Shown: one piece after another, positions 35,740 to 44,124 of the stretch
Layout of the letters: the number at the start of each line of letters is the position of its first letter
Position numbering within the stretch: the first letter of the stretch is position 1
Source: Altererythrobacter sp.
Lineage (GTDB): Bacteria > Pseudomonadota > Alphaproteobacteria > Sphingomonadales > Sphingomonadaceae
Length of the DNA stretch: 64,000 nucleotides
Assembly (NCBI GenBank): GCA_017308255.1
Contig: JAFKFN010000016.1
Span: forward strand, 30,257-94,256
Direction of reading: 5' to 3'
Notes under the pieces: model-generated
What the model was told of the DNA's origin: nothing
Seen by the model: only the letters and a program-made list of their open reading frames with translations
Database searches by the model: none
Translations under genes and position numbers: made by a program

Positions 35740-36402
35740 CTATTCGCGCTCGCCGAACAGCGCCGTGCCCACGCGCACGTGGGTGGCGCCCAGCATGATC
35801 GCGGTTTCGAAGTCGCCGCTCATGCCCATGCTCCGCCCCTCAAGCCCATGATCGCGCGCCAGCTTGTCGAGCAGGGCGAAGAACGGGGCGGGCTCGATGC
35901 CCAGCGGGGGCACGCACATCAGGCCGGCAACGGGAAGCCGCGCCGCGCGCGCTTCGGCCAGCAGGGCCGGCAATTCGCTGATCGCGCAGCCGCCTTTCTG
36001 CTCTTCCGCGCCGATATTCACCTGCACGAAGCAGGGCACGCGGCGGCCCGCCTTGTCCATCGCCCTGGCCAGCGCCGAAACGAGGCTAGGCCGGTCGAGC
36101 GAATGGATCGCATCGAACAGCGCCACCGCTTCATCCGCCTTGTTCGATTGCAGCTGCCCGATCAGGTGCAGTTCCACCTGCGGATAGCGCTCGCGCAGCG
36201 CCGGCCACTTGGCCTGCGCTTCCTGCACCCGGTTCTCGCCGAACATGCGCTGCCCCGCCGCGATCAGCGGCGCGATGGCTTCGGCCGGGTGGGTCTTGCT
36301 CACCGCCACCAGAGTCACCTCGGCCCGCTCGCGCTCGGCGAGGCGGCACGCATGGGCGATCCGTTCCTCGATCGCCGCAAGCAGGGTGGCTGCGCTTTCC
36401 AT
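35740..36402 (-). CDS. PLP homeostasis protein, YggS/PROSC family
   Basis: Single-domain pyridoxal-phosphate protein of 220 residues; start ATG 36402 (MESAAT). PLP lysine in 'VAVSKTHPAEAI' (about 34), then 'FGENRVQEAQAKW', 'HLIGQLQSNKADEA', 'CFVQVNIGAEEQKGG', 'MGMSGDFETAI' and 'HVRVGTALFG'. All are hallmarks of the YggS/COG0325 family, which buffers PLP. Divergent from the ThiE-like gene, 21 bases between starts. Confidence 0.94.
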   Translation of the reverse strand: MESAATLLAAIEERIAHACRLAERERAEVTLVAVSKTHPAEAIAPLIAAGQRMFGENRVQEAQAKWPALRERYPQVELHLIGQLQSNKADEAVALFDAIHSLDRPSLVSALARAMDKAGRRVPCFVQVNIGAEEQKGGCAISELPALLAEARAARLPVAGLMCVPPLGIEPAPFFALLDKLARDHGLEGRSMGMSGDFETAIMLGATHVRVGTALFGERE

Positions 36403-36423
36403 CGCTGGCGCTATAGCGGGCCG

Positions 36424-36966
36424 ATGCGCGCGCGCCAGACCTTGCCGAACCTGTGGCTGCTTTCCGACCGGCGCAACGATGGCGTGCTGGAACAAGCTCT
36501 CGCGCGCTTGCCGCGCGGCTCCGGCTTCGTCTTCCGCCACTATCATCTGGATGAGGCGGAAAGACGCGCGCGCTTTCGCCAGCTCGCCGCGATCGCGCGC
36601 CGGTTCGATCATTGCGTGATCCTTTCCAGCGATCGCTGGGACGATGCCGTCACCTGGGGAAGCGACGGCCTCTACGCCGCGCCGGCCACGCTCGCGGGCC
36701 TGCGTCCGCCCGGCCTGCTGTGGCTGGCCACCGCCCACGACGCCCGCGAAATCGCAGCGGCCCAGCGATCCGGCGCGGACGGCCTGTTCCTCTCCCCCGT
36801 GTTCCCCACCCGCTCGCATCCCGGCGCGAGGACCCTGGGCGTCGAAGGATTCCGGCGCCTGACCCTGGATAGCGACCTGCCGGTTATCGCGCTTGGCGGC
36901 ATGAACGCCGACCGGGCCCGTGAACTCGACTGGCCCCGCTGGGCGGCGATCGACGGTCTTTCCTGA
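36424..36966 (+). CDS. Thiamine phosphate synthase-like protein (ThiE/TenI fold)
   Basis: 180 residues. TIM-barrel pattern of the ThiE/TenI family: 'LWLLSDRRND' at the start, 'GSDGLYA', 'ATAHDAREIAAAQRSGADGLF', 'LSPVFPTRSHPGARTLG' and 'VIALGGMNADRARE' (phosphate binding). The 'SPVFPT' motif is typical. It lacks some of the pyrophosphate-binding Lys/Arg of classical ThiE in the N-terminal part, so it may be a TenI-type aminase or orphan paralogue. No other thi genes nearby. Confidence 0.82.
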   Translation: MRARQTLPNLWLLSDRRNDGVLEQALARLPRGSGFVFRHYHLDEAERRARFRQLAAIARRFDHCVILSSDRWDDAVTWGSDGLYAAPATLAGLRPPGLLWLATAHDAREIAAAQRSGADGLFLSPVFPTRSHPGARTLGVEGFRRLTLDSDLPVIALGGMNADRARELDWPRWAAIDGLS

Positions 36967-37011
36967 AGCGCGGAGAGGAATACCCCAATTCAACCTATCC
37001 CCTCCCAACTT

Positions 37012-37098
37012 TTCGTCATTCCCGCGAACGCGGGAACCCAGTCGGCTCTTATGGCGCAACATCGCCGTGGGTCCCCGCTTTCGCGGGGATGACGAAGA
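37012..37098. repeat. Paired intergenic repeats, family B, plus mosaic repeat to about 37260
   Basis: Inverted pair: TTCGTCATTCCCGCGAACGC at 37012 and the complement ending TCGCGGGGATGACGAAG at about 37080-37098. The rest of the 360-base gap before ftsK (36967-37326) holds a low-complexity mosaic (CGCCTCCGCGTCTCCGCGAG near 37227, GCAGCGAAGCCGCTTGCCC near 37142) related to the 43800-44110 gap. No gene seen. Confidence 0.78.
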
Positions 37099-37326
37099 AG
37101 GGGGGCGATGCTCACCCAAAGACGAAAAGGGCGCAGCACCCGCAGCGAAGCCGCTTGCCCTTCCATTGCCTCACACCAAGACCCGAAGACAGCGCGCTAC
37201 CTTGGCCGCTGGCACGACCTCGTCCGCGCCTCCGCGTCTCCGCGAGCGCCCAAAAGAACCGAGATTCTTGACGCCGAGTCCGCCGAAGAGGATGATGGCC
37301 CCCAAGCGGACGAAAAGGGAACAGGC

Positions 37327-39651
37327 ATGGCTTCACGCGCGATAGCGAGGGCGCAAGGCGCCGATTGGCGCGCCGCGTTCCGGCGTTCGCTTACCCGCGC
37401 GGCGCAGCTTGCGGGGGCCGGCGTGCTCGCCGTGGCGCTGGTGTTCCTGGCCTTGTCCCTGGTGTCCTACACCCAGACGGACGCTTCCTTCTCCACGGCT
37501 GCCGGCGATCAGGTGGGCAACTGGATGGGGCGTGCCGGGGCCTATGCGGCCGATGGCGCGCTGTTCCTGTTCGGGCTGGTTTCGGTGTTGTTCCTGCCGA
37601 TGCTCTATGCCTTCGCGCGCAAGCTGTGGCGCGATGCGGAGCAGGAGGAGACGCCGCATGGTCGCCGCTGGTGGGCCACCGTCGCGCTGCTGCTGCTCGG
37701 CATGGCGCTGCTGTCGACCGCGCTGACGCTGGTGACCGCGGGCTGGGGCGCTCTGCCTGCCTCGCCCGGCGGCCTTGCCGGCCTGATCGGCGCCGGCGCG
37801 ATCCGCGCGCTGGCCGAACGGCTGCCCGAAGCGGGCCGGTTCTGGGCCATCGCCGCTGGCTGGCTGGCCTGCCTCGCCGGCGGATCGTTCCTTGCCGGCC
37901 GGGTCTTCGCGTTCGACTGGGCGCGTCTGATGACAGTGCCGGCGATCCTGCGCCGCGCGCCGCGCACGGCGGAGTCCGACGCCTTCGCCCCGCGCAAGGA
38001 TCGCCGCGTCCAGCGGCCGGAACCTGTCGCGGAGAGCGAGGCGCCCGCCCGCAAGCCGCCCGAGATCGCCGACCCGACCCAGCCGCCCCGCCCGGCCAGG
38101 CTCGCCGCCAAGCCGCGCCAGACGGACCTGTTCGATGCCTGCCAGCTCCCCAGCCTGGACCTGCTGGCCGATGCGCCCAAGGACACCGCCCCCAAGCTCG
38201 ACAAGCTGGCCCTGGAACGCAACGCCCGCCTGCTGGAGAACGTGCTCGACGATTTCAACGTGAAGGGGGAAATCACCGCCGTGCGCACCGGCCCGGTGGT
38301 GACGATGTACGAGTTGGAGCCCGCGCCCGGCATCAAGGCCAGCCGGGTGATCGGCCTGGCCGAAGACATCGCCCGGAACATGAGCGCGATCAGCGCCCGC
38401 GTCTCCTCGATCCCCGGCAAGACGGTCATGGGCATCGAACTGCCCAATGCCGATCGCCAGACCGTCAGCTTCAAGGAGCTTGCCGGGTGCGAGGCATTCC
38501 AGGCGCACGGCGGCAATCTGCCGATCATTCTCGGCAAGGATATCGCCGGGGAGCCGGTTGTGGCCGATCTCGCCGCCATGCCGCACCTGCTGGTCGCAGG
38601 CACCACCGGATCGGGCAAGTCGGTCGGCCTCAATGCGATCCTGCTTTCGCTGCTTTACCGCTTCACCCCGGCCGAATGCCGCCTGATCCTGATCGATCCC
38701 AAAGTGCTGGAGCTGAAGAGCTACGACGACATTCCGCACTTGCTCTCCCCGGTGGTCACCGAACCGCACAAGTCGGTCCGCGCGCTCAAGTGGGCGGTGG
38801 AGGAGATGGAGCGCCGCTATCGGATGATGAGCGATATCGGCGCGCGCAACATCAACGGCTTCAACGAACGGGTGAAGGCGGCGATCGCCAAGGGCAAGCC
38901 GCTCGGCCGCCGCATCCAGACCGGCTTCGATCCCGAAACCGGCGAGGAACTGGTGGAGGAAGAACAGCTCGATTACGCGGTCATGCCGCAGATCGTGCTG
39001 ATCGTGGACGAGCTGGCCGATCTCATGGTCACCATCGGCAAGGAGATCGAGGTGCTGATCCAGCGGCTCAGCCAGAAGAGCCGCGCCGCCGGTATCCATC
39101 TCATCATGGCCACGCAGCGCCCTTCGGTCGATGTCATCACCGGCGTCATCAAGGCCAACCTGCCCACGCGGATCAGCTTCCACGTCACCAGCCGCATCGA
39201 CAGCCGCACGATCCTGGGCGAGCAGGGGGCGGAGCAGCTGCTGGGCAAGGGCGACATGCTCTACAAGCCCAGCTCCGGCCCGCTGAAGCGCGTCCACGGC
39301 CCCTTCGTCAGCGACGAGGAAGTCGAACGCGTGGCCCAGCACTGGCGCGCGCAGGGAGAGCCGGAATATATCGATTCGGTCACCGAAGAGCCCGAGGACG
39401 GCGGCTTCCTGGGCTATGACGACGACCTCACGGCATCCGACAATCCGGAAGAACGCAAATACCGCCAGGCCTGCCAGATCGTGTTCGAGAACCAGAAGGC
39501 TTCCGGCTCCTGGCTCCAGCGCCAGATGGGCGTGGGCTACAACACCGCCGCGAAATGGATCGAGCGGATGGAGGAAGACGGCCTCGTCGGCCCCGCCAAC
39601 CATGTCGGTCGCCGCGAAATCTATCGCGATCGCGACGGCAATCCGCTGTAA
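37327..39651 (+). CDS. ftsK: DNA translocase FtsK
   Basis: Septum-located DNA pump that clears the chromosome at division, 774 residues. About four membrane helices in the first 200 residues ('AGAGVLAVALVFLALSLVSY' first), a Pro/Ala linker (about 215-275), then the motor: Walker A 'GTTGSGKSVGLNAIL' (about 428-440), Walker B 'LIVDELADLM', and a C-terminal winged-helix gamma domain 'GSWLQRQMGVGYNTAAKWI' for KOPS reading. Start ATG 37327 (MASRAI); the longer open frame runs into repeat DNA. Confidence 0.95.
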   Translation: MASRAIARAQGADWRAAFRRSLTRAAQLAGAGVLAVALVFLALSLVSYTQTDASFSTAAGDQVGNWMGRAGAYAADGALFLFGLVSVLFLPMLYAFARKLWRDAEQEETPHGRRWWATVALLLLGMALLSTALTLVTAGWGALPASPGGLAGLIGAGAIRALAERLPEAGRFWAIAAGWLACLAGGSFLAGRVFAFDWARLMTVPAILRRAPRTAESDAFAPRKDRRVQRPEPVAESEAPARKPPEIADPTQPPRPARLAAKPRQTDLFDACQLPSLDLLADAPKDTAPKLDKLALERNARLLENVLDDFNVKGEITAVRTGPVVTMYELEPAPGIKASRVIGLAEDIARNMSAISARVSSIPGKTVMGIELPNADRQTVSFKELAGCEAFQAHGGNLPIILGKDIAGEPVVADLAAMPHLLVAGTTGSGKSVGLNAILLSLLYRFTPAECRLILIDPKVLELKSYDDIPHLLSPVVTEPHKSVRALKWAVEEMERRYRMMSDIGARNINGFNERVKAAIAKGKPLGRRIQTGFDPETGEELVEEEQLDYAVMPQIVLIVDELADLMVTIGKEIEVLIQRLSQKSRAAGIHLIMATQRPSVDVITGVIKANLPTRISFHVTSRIDSRTILGEQGAEQLLGKGDMLYKPSSGPLKRVHGPFVSDEEVERVAQHWRAQGEPEYIDSVTEEPEDGGFLGYDDDLTASDNPEERKYRQACQIVFENQKASGSWLQRQMGVGYNTAAKWIERMEEDGLVGPANHVGRREIYRDRDGNPL

Positions 39652-39768
39652 AAAGGCGTGCTCCCCTGCCGTGCGGGCGGGGGCTGGGGGAAGGCCGGTG
39701 ACGCGGCGCGCCCTCGTGCGTCCAAGTTTCGCGGCCCCCTTCCCGCGCCTTGTCCGTTACACCCCGTA

Positions 39769-39942
39769 ATGCGGGGCGTGCTCGATATCGTGCTGGAGAT
39801 CATCGTGGCGATCGCGGGGGCGGTGTTCTTCGGCTCGCTCGCCGTCGCTGCCGGCGTGCTCCTGGTCGGATGCGCGGTGTTCGGCGGATGCTGGACCTGG
39901 CTCGGCTGGCGACGCCGCCGCGCGGGGCGCAAGCGGGACTGA
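39769..39942 (+). CDS. Small membrane protein, 57 aa
   Basis: ATG 39769 encodes a 57-residue protein with a long hydrophobic region ('IVLEIIVAIAGAVFFGSLAV', 'AAGVLLVGCAVFGGCWTWL') and a basic tail WRRRRAGRKRD, consistent with two membrane passes and a cytoplasmic C-terminus. No good ribosome site. Between ftsK and the NTF2-like gene. Family unknown. Confidence 0.45.
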   Translation: MRGVLDIVLEIIVAIAGAVFFGSLAVAAGVLLVGCAVFGGCWTWLGWRRRRAGRKRD

Positions 39943-40012
39943 TCGGCGCGCTCTCGCGTTCGGGCCTGCGGCGCTCTATACGGTCCCGAAATAACAAGAT
40001 CAGAGGATGCCC

Positions 40013-40627
40013 ATGGCCAGTCGATACGAAGCCGAGGTCTATCACTGCATGGACCCGGTGCTGGAGCTTTACGAGCGCACCGAAAGCCCGCTGCACCGCG
40101 GCATCCTGCTCAATTACTGGCGGCACGTGCATCTCGAAGGCGCGGCGATGTTCGAGGAGATCACAGCGCCCGACATGATGGCCGAGGATCCGGTCTATCA
40201 CATCACCTGGGGCGACAGCCCTTTCCAGGTCTCGGGCCGCCAGGGGGTGTTCGATTTCTATTCGAGCATCGGCGATATCGTGTTGTGGAATTCGGGCGAC
40301 AAGATCGCCGTGGCCGACTGGGGCATCGCCGACGAGATGTGGTTCCACCAGATGTCCACCGGGGCGGAACTGCGCAAGATCGGGCACAAGGTGGAAAAGG
40401 ATGACGGGCTCTACCTCGTCTCCAGCCGCCAGGCCTTCATCTGGCCCTATAACGAGAGGGCGCTGCTCACCGGCGAGCACCTCTATGAGGACAAGTCCAC
40501 GCTCACGATCGAGGAAATCGATTCCGTTGACGCGATGACGCCCGAACGGGTGCGCGAGATACACCGCGAATGCCTGGCTGAAATGGAGGCCCGCATGGGG
40601 CCGCGCTATTGGGTCTATCGGGATTGA
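40013..40627 (+). CDS. SnoaL/NTF2-like domain protein, 204 aa
   Basis: Cytoplasmic protein: 'HRGILLNYWRHVHLEGAAMF' (split helix), 'DPVYHITWGDSPFQVSGRQG', 'FDFYSSIGDIVLWNSGDKIA', 'VADWGIADEMWFHQMSTGAE'. The arrangement is that of SnoaL-like proteins of the sort found with catabolic clusters. Start at 40013 with AGAGG six bases upstream (40007 also possible). Precedes a GDSL hydrolase in the same direction by 19 bases, so probably co-transcribed. Reaction unknown. Confidence 0.68.
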   Translation: MASRYEAEVYHCMDPVLELYERTESPLHRGILLNYWRHVHLEGAAMFEEITAPDMMAEDPVYHITWGDSPFQVSGRQGVFDFYSSIGDIVLWNSGDKIAVADWGIADEMWFHQMSTGAELRKIGHKVEKDDGLYLVSSRQAFIWPYNERALLTGEHLYEDKSTLTIEEIDSVDAMTPERVREIHRECLAEMEARMGPRYWVYRD

Positions 40628-40646
40628 ACCAAAAAAGGGGGGAGAG

Positions 40647-41894
40647 ATGACGATGAAAACGACCGCTTGCCTGCTGGCGGGCGCCGCACTCGCGCTGTCG
40701 GCCGCGCCGGCGCAGGCAAAATGGGTCGCCAGCTGGACCGCAGCGCCCCATGCCCCGCTCGGCGGCGAGGGGCCGTTCGCCGCGGCGAGCTATGACAACG
40801 TCACCCTCAGCCAGATCCTGCGCCTCAGCGAAGGTGGCACCTCGTTGCGGGTGCGGCTCTCCAATCGCTACGGCCCCGGCCCGCTGGAAATCGGCGCCGC
40901 CCGCATCGTGCGGATCGACGATGCCGGCAAGGAAGTGCCCGGCACCAGCCGCACGCTCACCTTCGGCGGGGAACCCGGCGCGGTGATCCCGCGCGGCGCG
41001 CCGTTCGTCAGCGACGCGGTGAATCTCGACGTGCCCGATCTCGCCCGCCTGAAAGTGGAACTCTACCTGCCCCGGCCGACCGGCCCCTGCACCTGCCATC
41101 TCACCGGGCAGGACGAACTGGCGGTTTCCCCGCCCGGCAATTTCGTCGGCAAGCCGTTCGAGCCCGTTTCAAAGGTGCAGTTCCGCGCCTTCCTTTCTGG
41201 CATCGATGTCGATTCGCCCGACGCGCTCGGCACGATCGTCGCCTATGGCGATTCGATCACCGACGGCGTCGGTTCCACCCCCGGCGCCAATCGCCGCTGG
41301 CCGGATGTGCTGGCCGATCGCTTGCAAGCCGCGGGGCAGGAATGGGCCGTGGCCAATCAGGCCATCAGCGGCAACCGCGTGCTCAGCCCCGGCATGGGCG
41401 AAGCCGCGCTGGCCCGCTTCGATGAAGACGTGCTCAGCCTGCCGAACGTGAAATACATCATCGTGTTCGAAGGGGTGAACGACATCGGCAACCGCTTCGG
41501 CCCACAGCGTGCCGGGCCGGGCGGCGGCGGGGCCGGCGGGCTCGCGCTCGATCAGCCGGAAATCACCGTCGATCAGATGATCGCCGGCTTCAAGCAGATC
41601 GTCGCCCGTGCGCATGAGAAGGGCATCAAGGTCATCGCCAGCCCGATCGGGCCCTACAAGGGCGCCAGCTACTGGACGGAGGAAGGCGAAGCCGCGCGCC
41701 AGGCGATCAATGCCTGGATCGTGGGTTCCGGCACGTTCGACGGCGTGGTGCGGTTCGATACGGCCTTCGCCGATCCGGCCGATCCCCGGCAGATGCGCGA
41801 AGGCTATCACATGGGCGATCATCTCCACGGCAGCGATGCCGGGCTCAAGGCGGTCGGCGATTCGATCGACCTGGCCCTGTTCAAAGCCGATTGA
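40647..41894 (+). CDS. Secreted GDSL/SGNH-family hydrolase
   Basis: 415 residues with signal peptide (MTMKTTACLLAGAALALSAA, cleaved near AQA). An N-terminal beta domain (about 25-185) precedes the SGNH domain. Block I 'IVAYGDSITDGVGS' has the nucleophile Ser (about 200), block II Gly/Asn 'NQAISGNRVL', block III 'FEGVNDIGNRFG', block V 'DHLHGSDAG' with Asp/His. This layout matches lipase/esterase-type SGNH proteins acting on acylated sugars or other esters outside the cytoplasm. Strong purine-rich ribosome site GGGGGGAGAG. Followed by a coupled VOC gene. Confidence 0.9.
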   Translation: MTMKTTACLLAGAALALSAAPAQAKWVASWTAAPHAPLGGEGPFAAASYDNVTLSQILRLSEGGTSLRVRLSNRYGPGPLEIGAARIVRIDDAGKEVPGTSRTLTFGGEPGAVIPRGAPFVSDAVNLDVPDLARLKVELYLPRPTGPCTCHLTGQDELAVSPPGNFVGKPFEPVSKVQFRAFLSGIDVDSPDALGTIVAYGDSITDGVGSTPGANRRWPDVLADRLQAAGQEWAVANQAISGNRVLSPGMGEAALARFDEDVLSLPNVKYIIVFEGVNDIGNRFGPQRAGPGGGGAGGLALDQPEITVDQMIAGFKQIVARAHEKGIKVIASPIGPYKGASYWTEEGEAARQAINAWIVGSGTFDGVVRFDTAFADPADPRQMREGYHMGDHLHGSDAGLKAVGDSIDLALFKAD

Positions 41895-42289
41895 CCGTGG
41901 AATTTCCGCCGGCCTGCCCTGAAATCCCGGTGAGCGAGCTGGCGAGCGCACTGGCCTATTATCGCGATTGCCTGGGCTTCACGGTCGATTGGGCGGACGA
42001 AGACCTCGGCCTCGCCGGCTTATCGCAAGGGGAGAGCCGCCTGTTCATGGGCGCGGCACATTATCGCGCCCATCTCAAGACCGGCGGCCGCCCCCTGGCG
42101 CTATGGTTCAACATGTCGAACTGCGAGGAGGTGGACAGCCTTTACGCGCGTTGGCTGGCGGCGGGCGCGAAGCTCGATCGTCCGCCTGCGGCGAAGCCCC
42201 ACAAGCTCTACGAATTCCTTGCCTTCGATCTCGACGGAAACCTGCTGCGCGTGTTCTACGATTTTGCCTGGGAGGAGCGGGAGGGATAG
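41891..42289 (+). CDS. VOC-fold protein (bleomycin-resistance/glyoxalase type)
   Basis: 132 residues; start TTG 41891 overlapping the GDSL stop, or GTG 41897. 'EIPVSELASALAYYRDCLGF' (split) is the usual VOC opening, followed by 'LFMGAAHYRAH', 'LALWFNMSNCEEVDSLY', and 'LAFDLDGNLLRVFY'. The first metal His is replaced by Glu/Pro-containing text ('PEIPV'), as in bleomycin-binding or inactive members. Antibiotic-binding or metabolic role unknown. Confidence 0.78.
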   Translation: MTVEFPPACPEIPVSELASALAYYRDCLGFTVDWADEDLGLAGLSQGESRLFMGAAHYRAHLKTGGRPLALWFNMSNCEEVDSLYARWLAAGAKLDRPPAAKPHKLYEFLAFDLDGNLLRVFYDFAWEEREG

Positions 42290-42302
42290 CTGCCTGCTTC
42301 CC

Positions 42303-42599
42303 TCAATCGCCGTGCTCCGCCAGCCAGCGCCGCGCGGCGCTGGCCTCGGCGCACATCGTGCCGGTCGCGCGGCAATGCGCTTCCAGCGCGTCGGCGCCCT
42401 TGCGCTGCTGATCGAGGAAATAGGGATCGCTCAGCACTTTCGGCGAAAAGACCGCCCGCGCTGTCGCTGCGGCGCGCGGAGCGGGGCGGGTCGGCGGCTC
42501 GCCTTCGCCCACGCCCGCCAGCATGATGCCCACTGGAAGAGCGACCGCCGCGCCCAGCAGCGCCGCGCAAACCAGCTTGCCAACCTCCTTCCGGGTCAT
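42303..42599 (-). CDS. Small membrane-anchored or exported protein, 98 aa
   Basis: Start ATG 42599 (MTRKEV; 42611 also possible). One hydrophobic segment 'LVCAALLGAAVALPVGIMLA' near the N-terminus, a Pro/Ala stretch, then a C-terminal conserved-looking unit with two Cys in 'LEAHCRATGTMCAEASAAR'. No signal cleavage motif is certain. Divergent from alanine dehydrogenase. No family assigned. Confidence 0.55.
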   Translation of the reverse strand: MTRKEVGKLVCAALLGAAVALPVGIMLAGVGEGEPPTRPAPRAAATARAVFSPKVLSDPYFLDQQRKGADALEAHCRATGTMCAEASAARRWLAEHGD

Positions 42600-42662
42600 G
42601 CTATCCCGCATTGGTCACCATCGGTTTCACTTGTAACGAATACCCCCAAGGAGACACTACCC

Positions 42663-43793
42663 ATGCTGATCGGCTGCCCGCGCGAGATCAAGAACCAGGA
42701 ATATCGCGTCGGGCTTACGCCCGAGAGTGCCAGGGAACTTCAACGGCACGGCCACGAAGTGTGGATCGAAACAGGCGCGGGCATCGGCATCGGCGCCAGC
42801 GACGCGGACTACCAGGCGGCCGGGGCGGGGATCGTCGATGAGCCGGGGCCGATCTTCGCCGAATGCGAGATGGTGGTGAAGGTCAAGGAACCGCAGCCGG
42901 AAGAGCGTGCGATGCTGCGCGAAGGCCAGATCCTCTACGCTTACCTCCACCTCGCGCCCGATCCACAGCAGACCGCCGATCTGGTGAAATCCGGCGTCAC
43001 CGCCATCGCTTACGAGACGGTCACCGGCCCCGGCCTGAACGGCGTGACCATGCTGCCGCTGCTCAAGCCGATGAGCCAGGTCGCCGGCCGCATGAGCATC
43101 CAGGCCGGGGCCACCGCGCTGGAGAAGGCCCATGGCGGAAGAGGGATCCTGCTGGGCGGCGTGCCGGGCGTGATGCCGGGCCGGGTGGTGGTGATCGGCG
43201 GCGGGGTGGTCGGCTTCTACGCCGCGCAGATGGCGGTCGGCCTCGGCGCGGACGTGACCATCATGGACAATAACCCCGAACAGCTCGAACGGCTGGGCAT
43301 CCATTTCGAAAGCCGCGCCAAGACGCGCTTCTCCAACCCGGAGAACCTGGCCGAGATGGTCTCCCAGGCGGACCTGGTGATCGGCGCCGTGCTCATTCCC
43401 GGCGCGGCCGCGCCCAAGCTCGTCACGCGCGACATGCTCGGCACGATGAACCCCGGCTCGGTGCTGGTGGACGTGGCGATCGACCAGGGCGGCTGCTTCG
43501 AAACCAGCCACCCCACCACGCACGACCATCCGACATTCGTGATGGACGGCATCGTGCATTATTGCGTCGCCAACATGCCCGGCGCCGTGGCGCGCACCAG
43601 CACGTATGCGCTCAACAACGTCACCCTGCCGCCCGCGCTCAAGATCGCCGACCTCGGCTGGAAGGAAGCCCTGCGCGCCGACCCGCATCTGGCGGCCGGC
43701 CTCAACGTCCATGCGGGCCGGGTGACTTATCCGGCGGTGGCGAAGGAGCTGGGCTATGAGTTGCTGCCGGTGGCGGAAGCCTTGGCTGCCTGA
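42663..43793 (+). CDS. ald: Alanine dehydrogenase
   Basis: NAD-dependent, L-alanine to pyruvate plus ammonia. 376 residues, normal length. '[20 protein letters not shown]' at the start, substrate residues in '[10 protein letters not shown]' and 'YLHLA', NAD site '[17 protein letters not shown]' (about 170-186), '[20 protein letters not shown]', and '[20 protein letters not shown]' as in all Ald proteins. Ribosome site AAGGAG nine bases upstream. Confidence 0.97.
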   Translation: MLIGCPREIKNQEYRVGLTPESARELQRHGHEVWIETGAGIGIGASDADYQAAGAGIVDEPGPIFAECEMVVKVKEPQPEERAMLREGQILYAYLHLAPDPQQTADLVKSGVTAIAYETVTGPGLNGVTMLPLLKPMSQVAGRMSIQAGATALEKAHGGRGILLGGVPGVMPGRVVVIGGGVVGFYAAQMAVGLGADVTIMDNNPEQLERLGIHFESRAKTRFSNPENLAEMVSQADLVIGAVLIPGAAAPKLVTRDMLGTMNPGSVLVDVAIDQGGCFETSHPTTHDHPTFVMDGIVHYCVANMPGAVARTSTYALNNVTLPPALKIADLGWKEALRADPHLAAGLNVHAGRVTYPAVAKELGYELLPVAEALAA

Positions 43794-43799
43794 GCGGCC

Positions 43800-44110
43800 G
43801 TGTGAAAAATTGGCGCTCACGGAGGCGCGGAGGCGCGGAGGGGGGTAGCGCTTGGCGGCGATGCCGTTTTTCAAAGATGCCTCACGCAAAGACGCCAGGA
43901 GATTGCGCGACGAGTCAGAGTAGCGCGCCCTTTTCGTGTCTTCGTGTGAGGTGCCGGAATAACAAGCGGCTTCGCCGCCAAGCGCTACATCCTGACGCCT
44001 TTCGCGTGGGCCTGCCCCCTCGTTTCGTCATTCCCGCGTGCGCGGGAATGACGAAGGGGTGGATTGGGGCCGTTTTCTCTCTGCGCTTCCGCGCCTCCGC
44101 GAGCGCCATT
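43800..44110. repeat. Mosaic intergenic repeats between ald and polA
   Basis: The 331-base gap has no gene. It holds CTCACGGAGGCGCGGAGG near 43814 with the inverse CGCGCCTCCGCGAGCG near 44090, a CTCACGCAAAGACGC unit with inverse GTCTTCGTGTGAGG (43881-43950), AAGCGGCTTCGCCGCC (43962), and a family B hairpin at 44023-44057. Similar pieces in other order occur at 37100-37260. Confidence 0.7.
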
Positions 44111-44124
44111 CCGCCCCGCCAGGC

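Noticed and set aside
37333-39603. Minus-strand open frame of about 750 codons
   Set aside because: Antisense to ftsK; low-complexity His/Asp/Arg composition with no recognisable fold.
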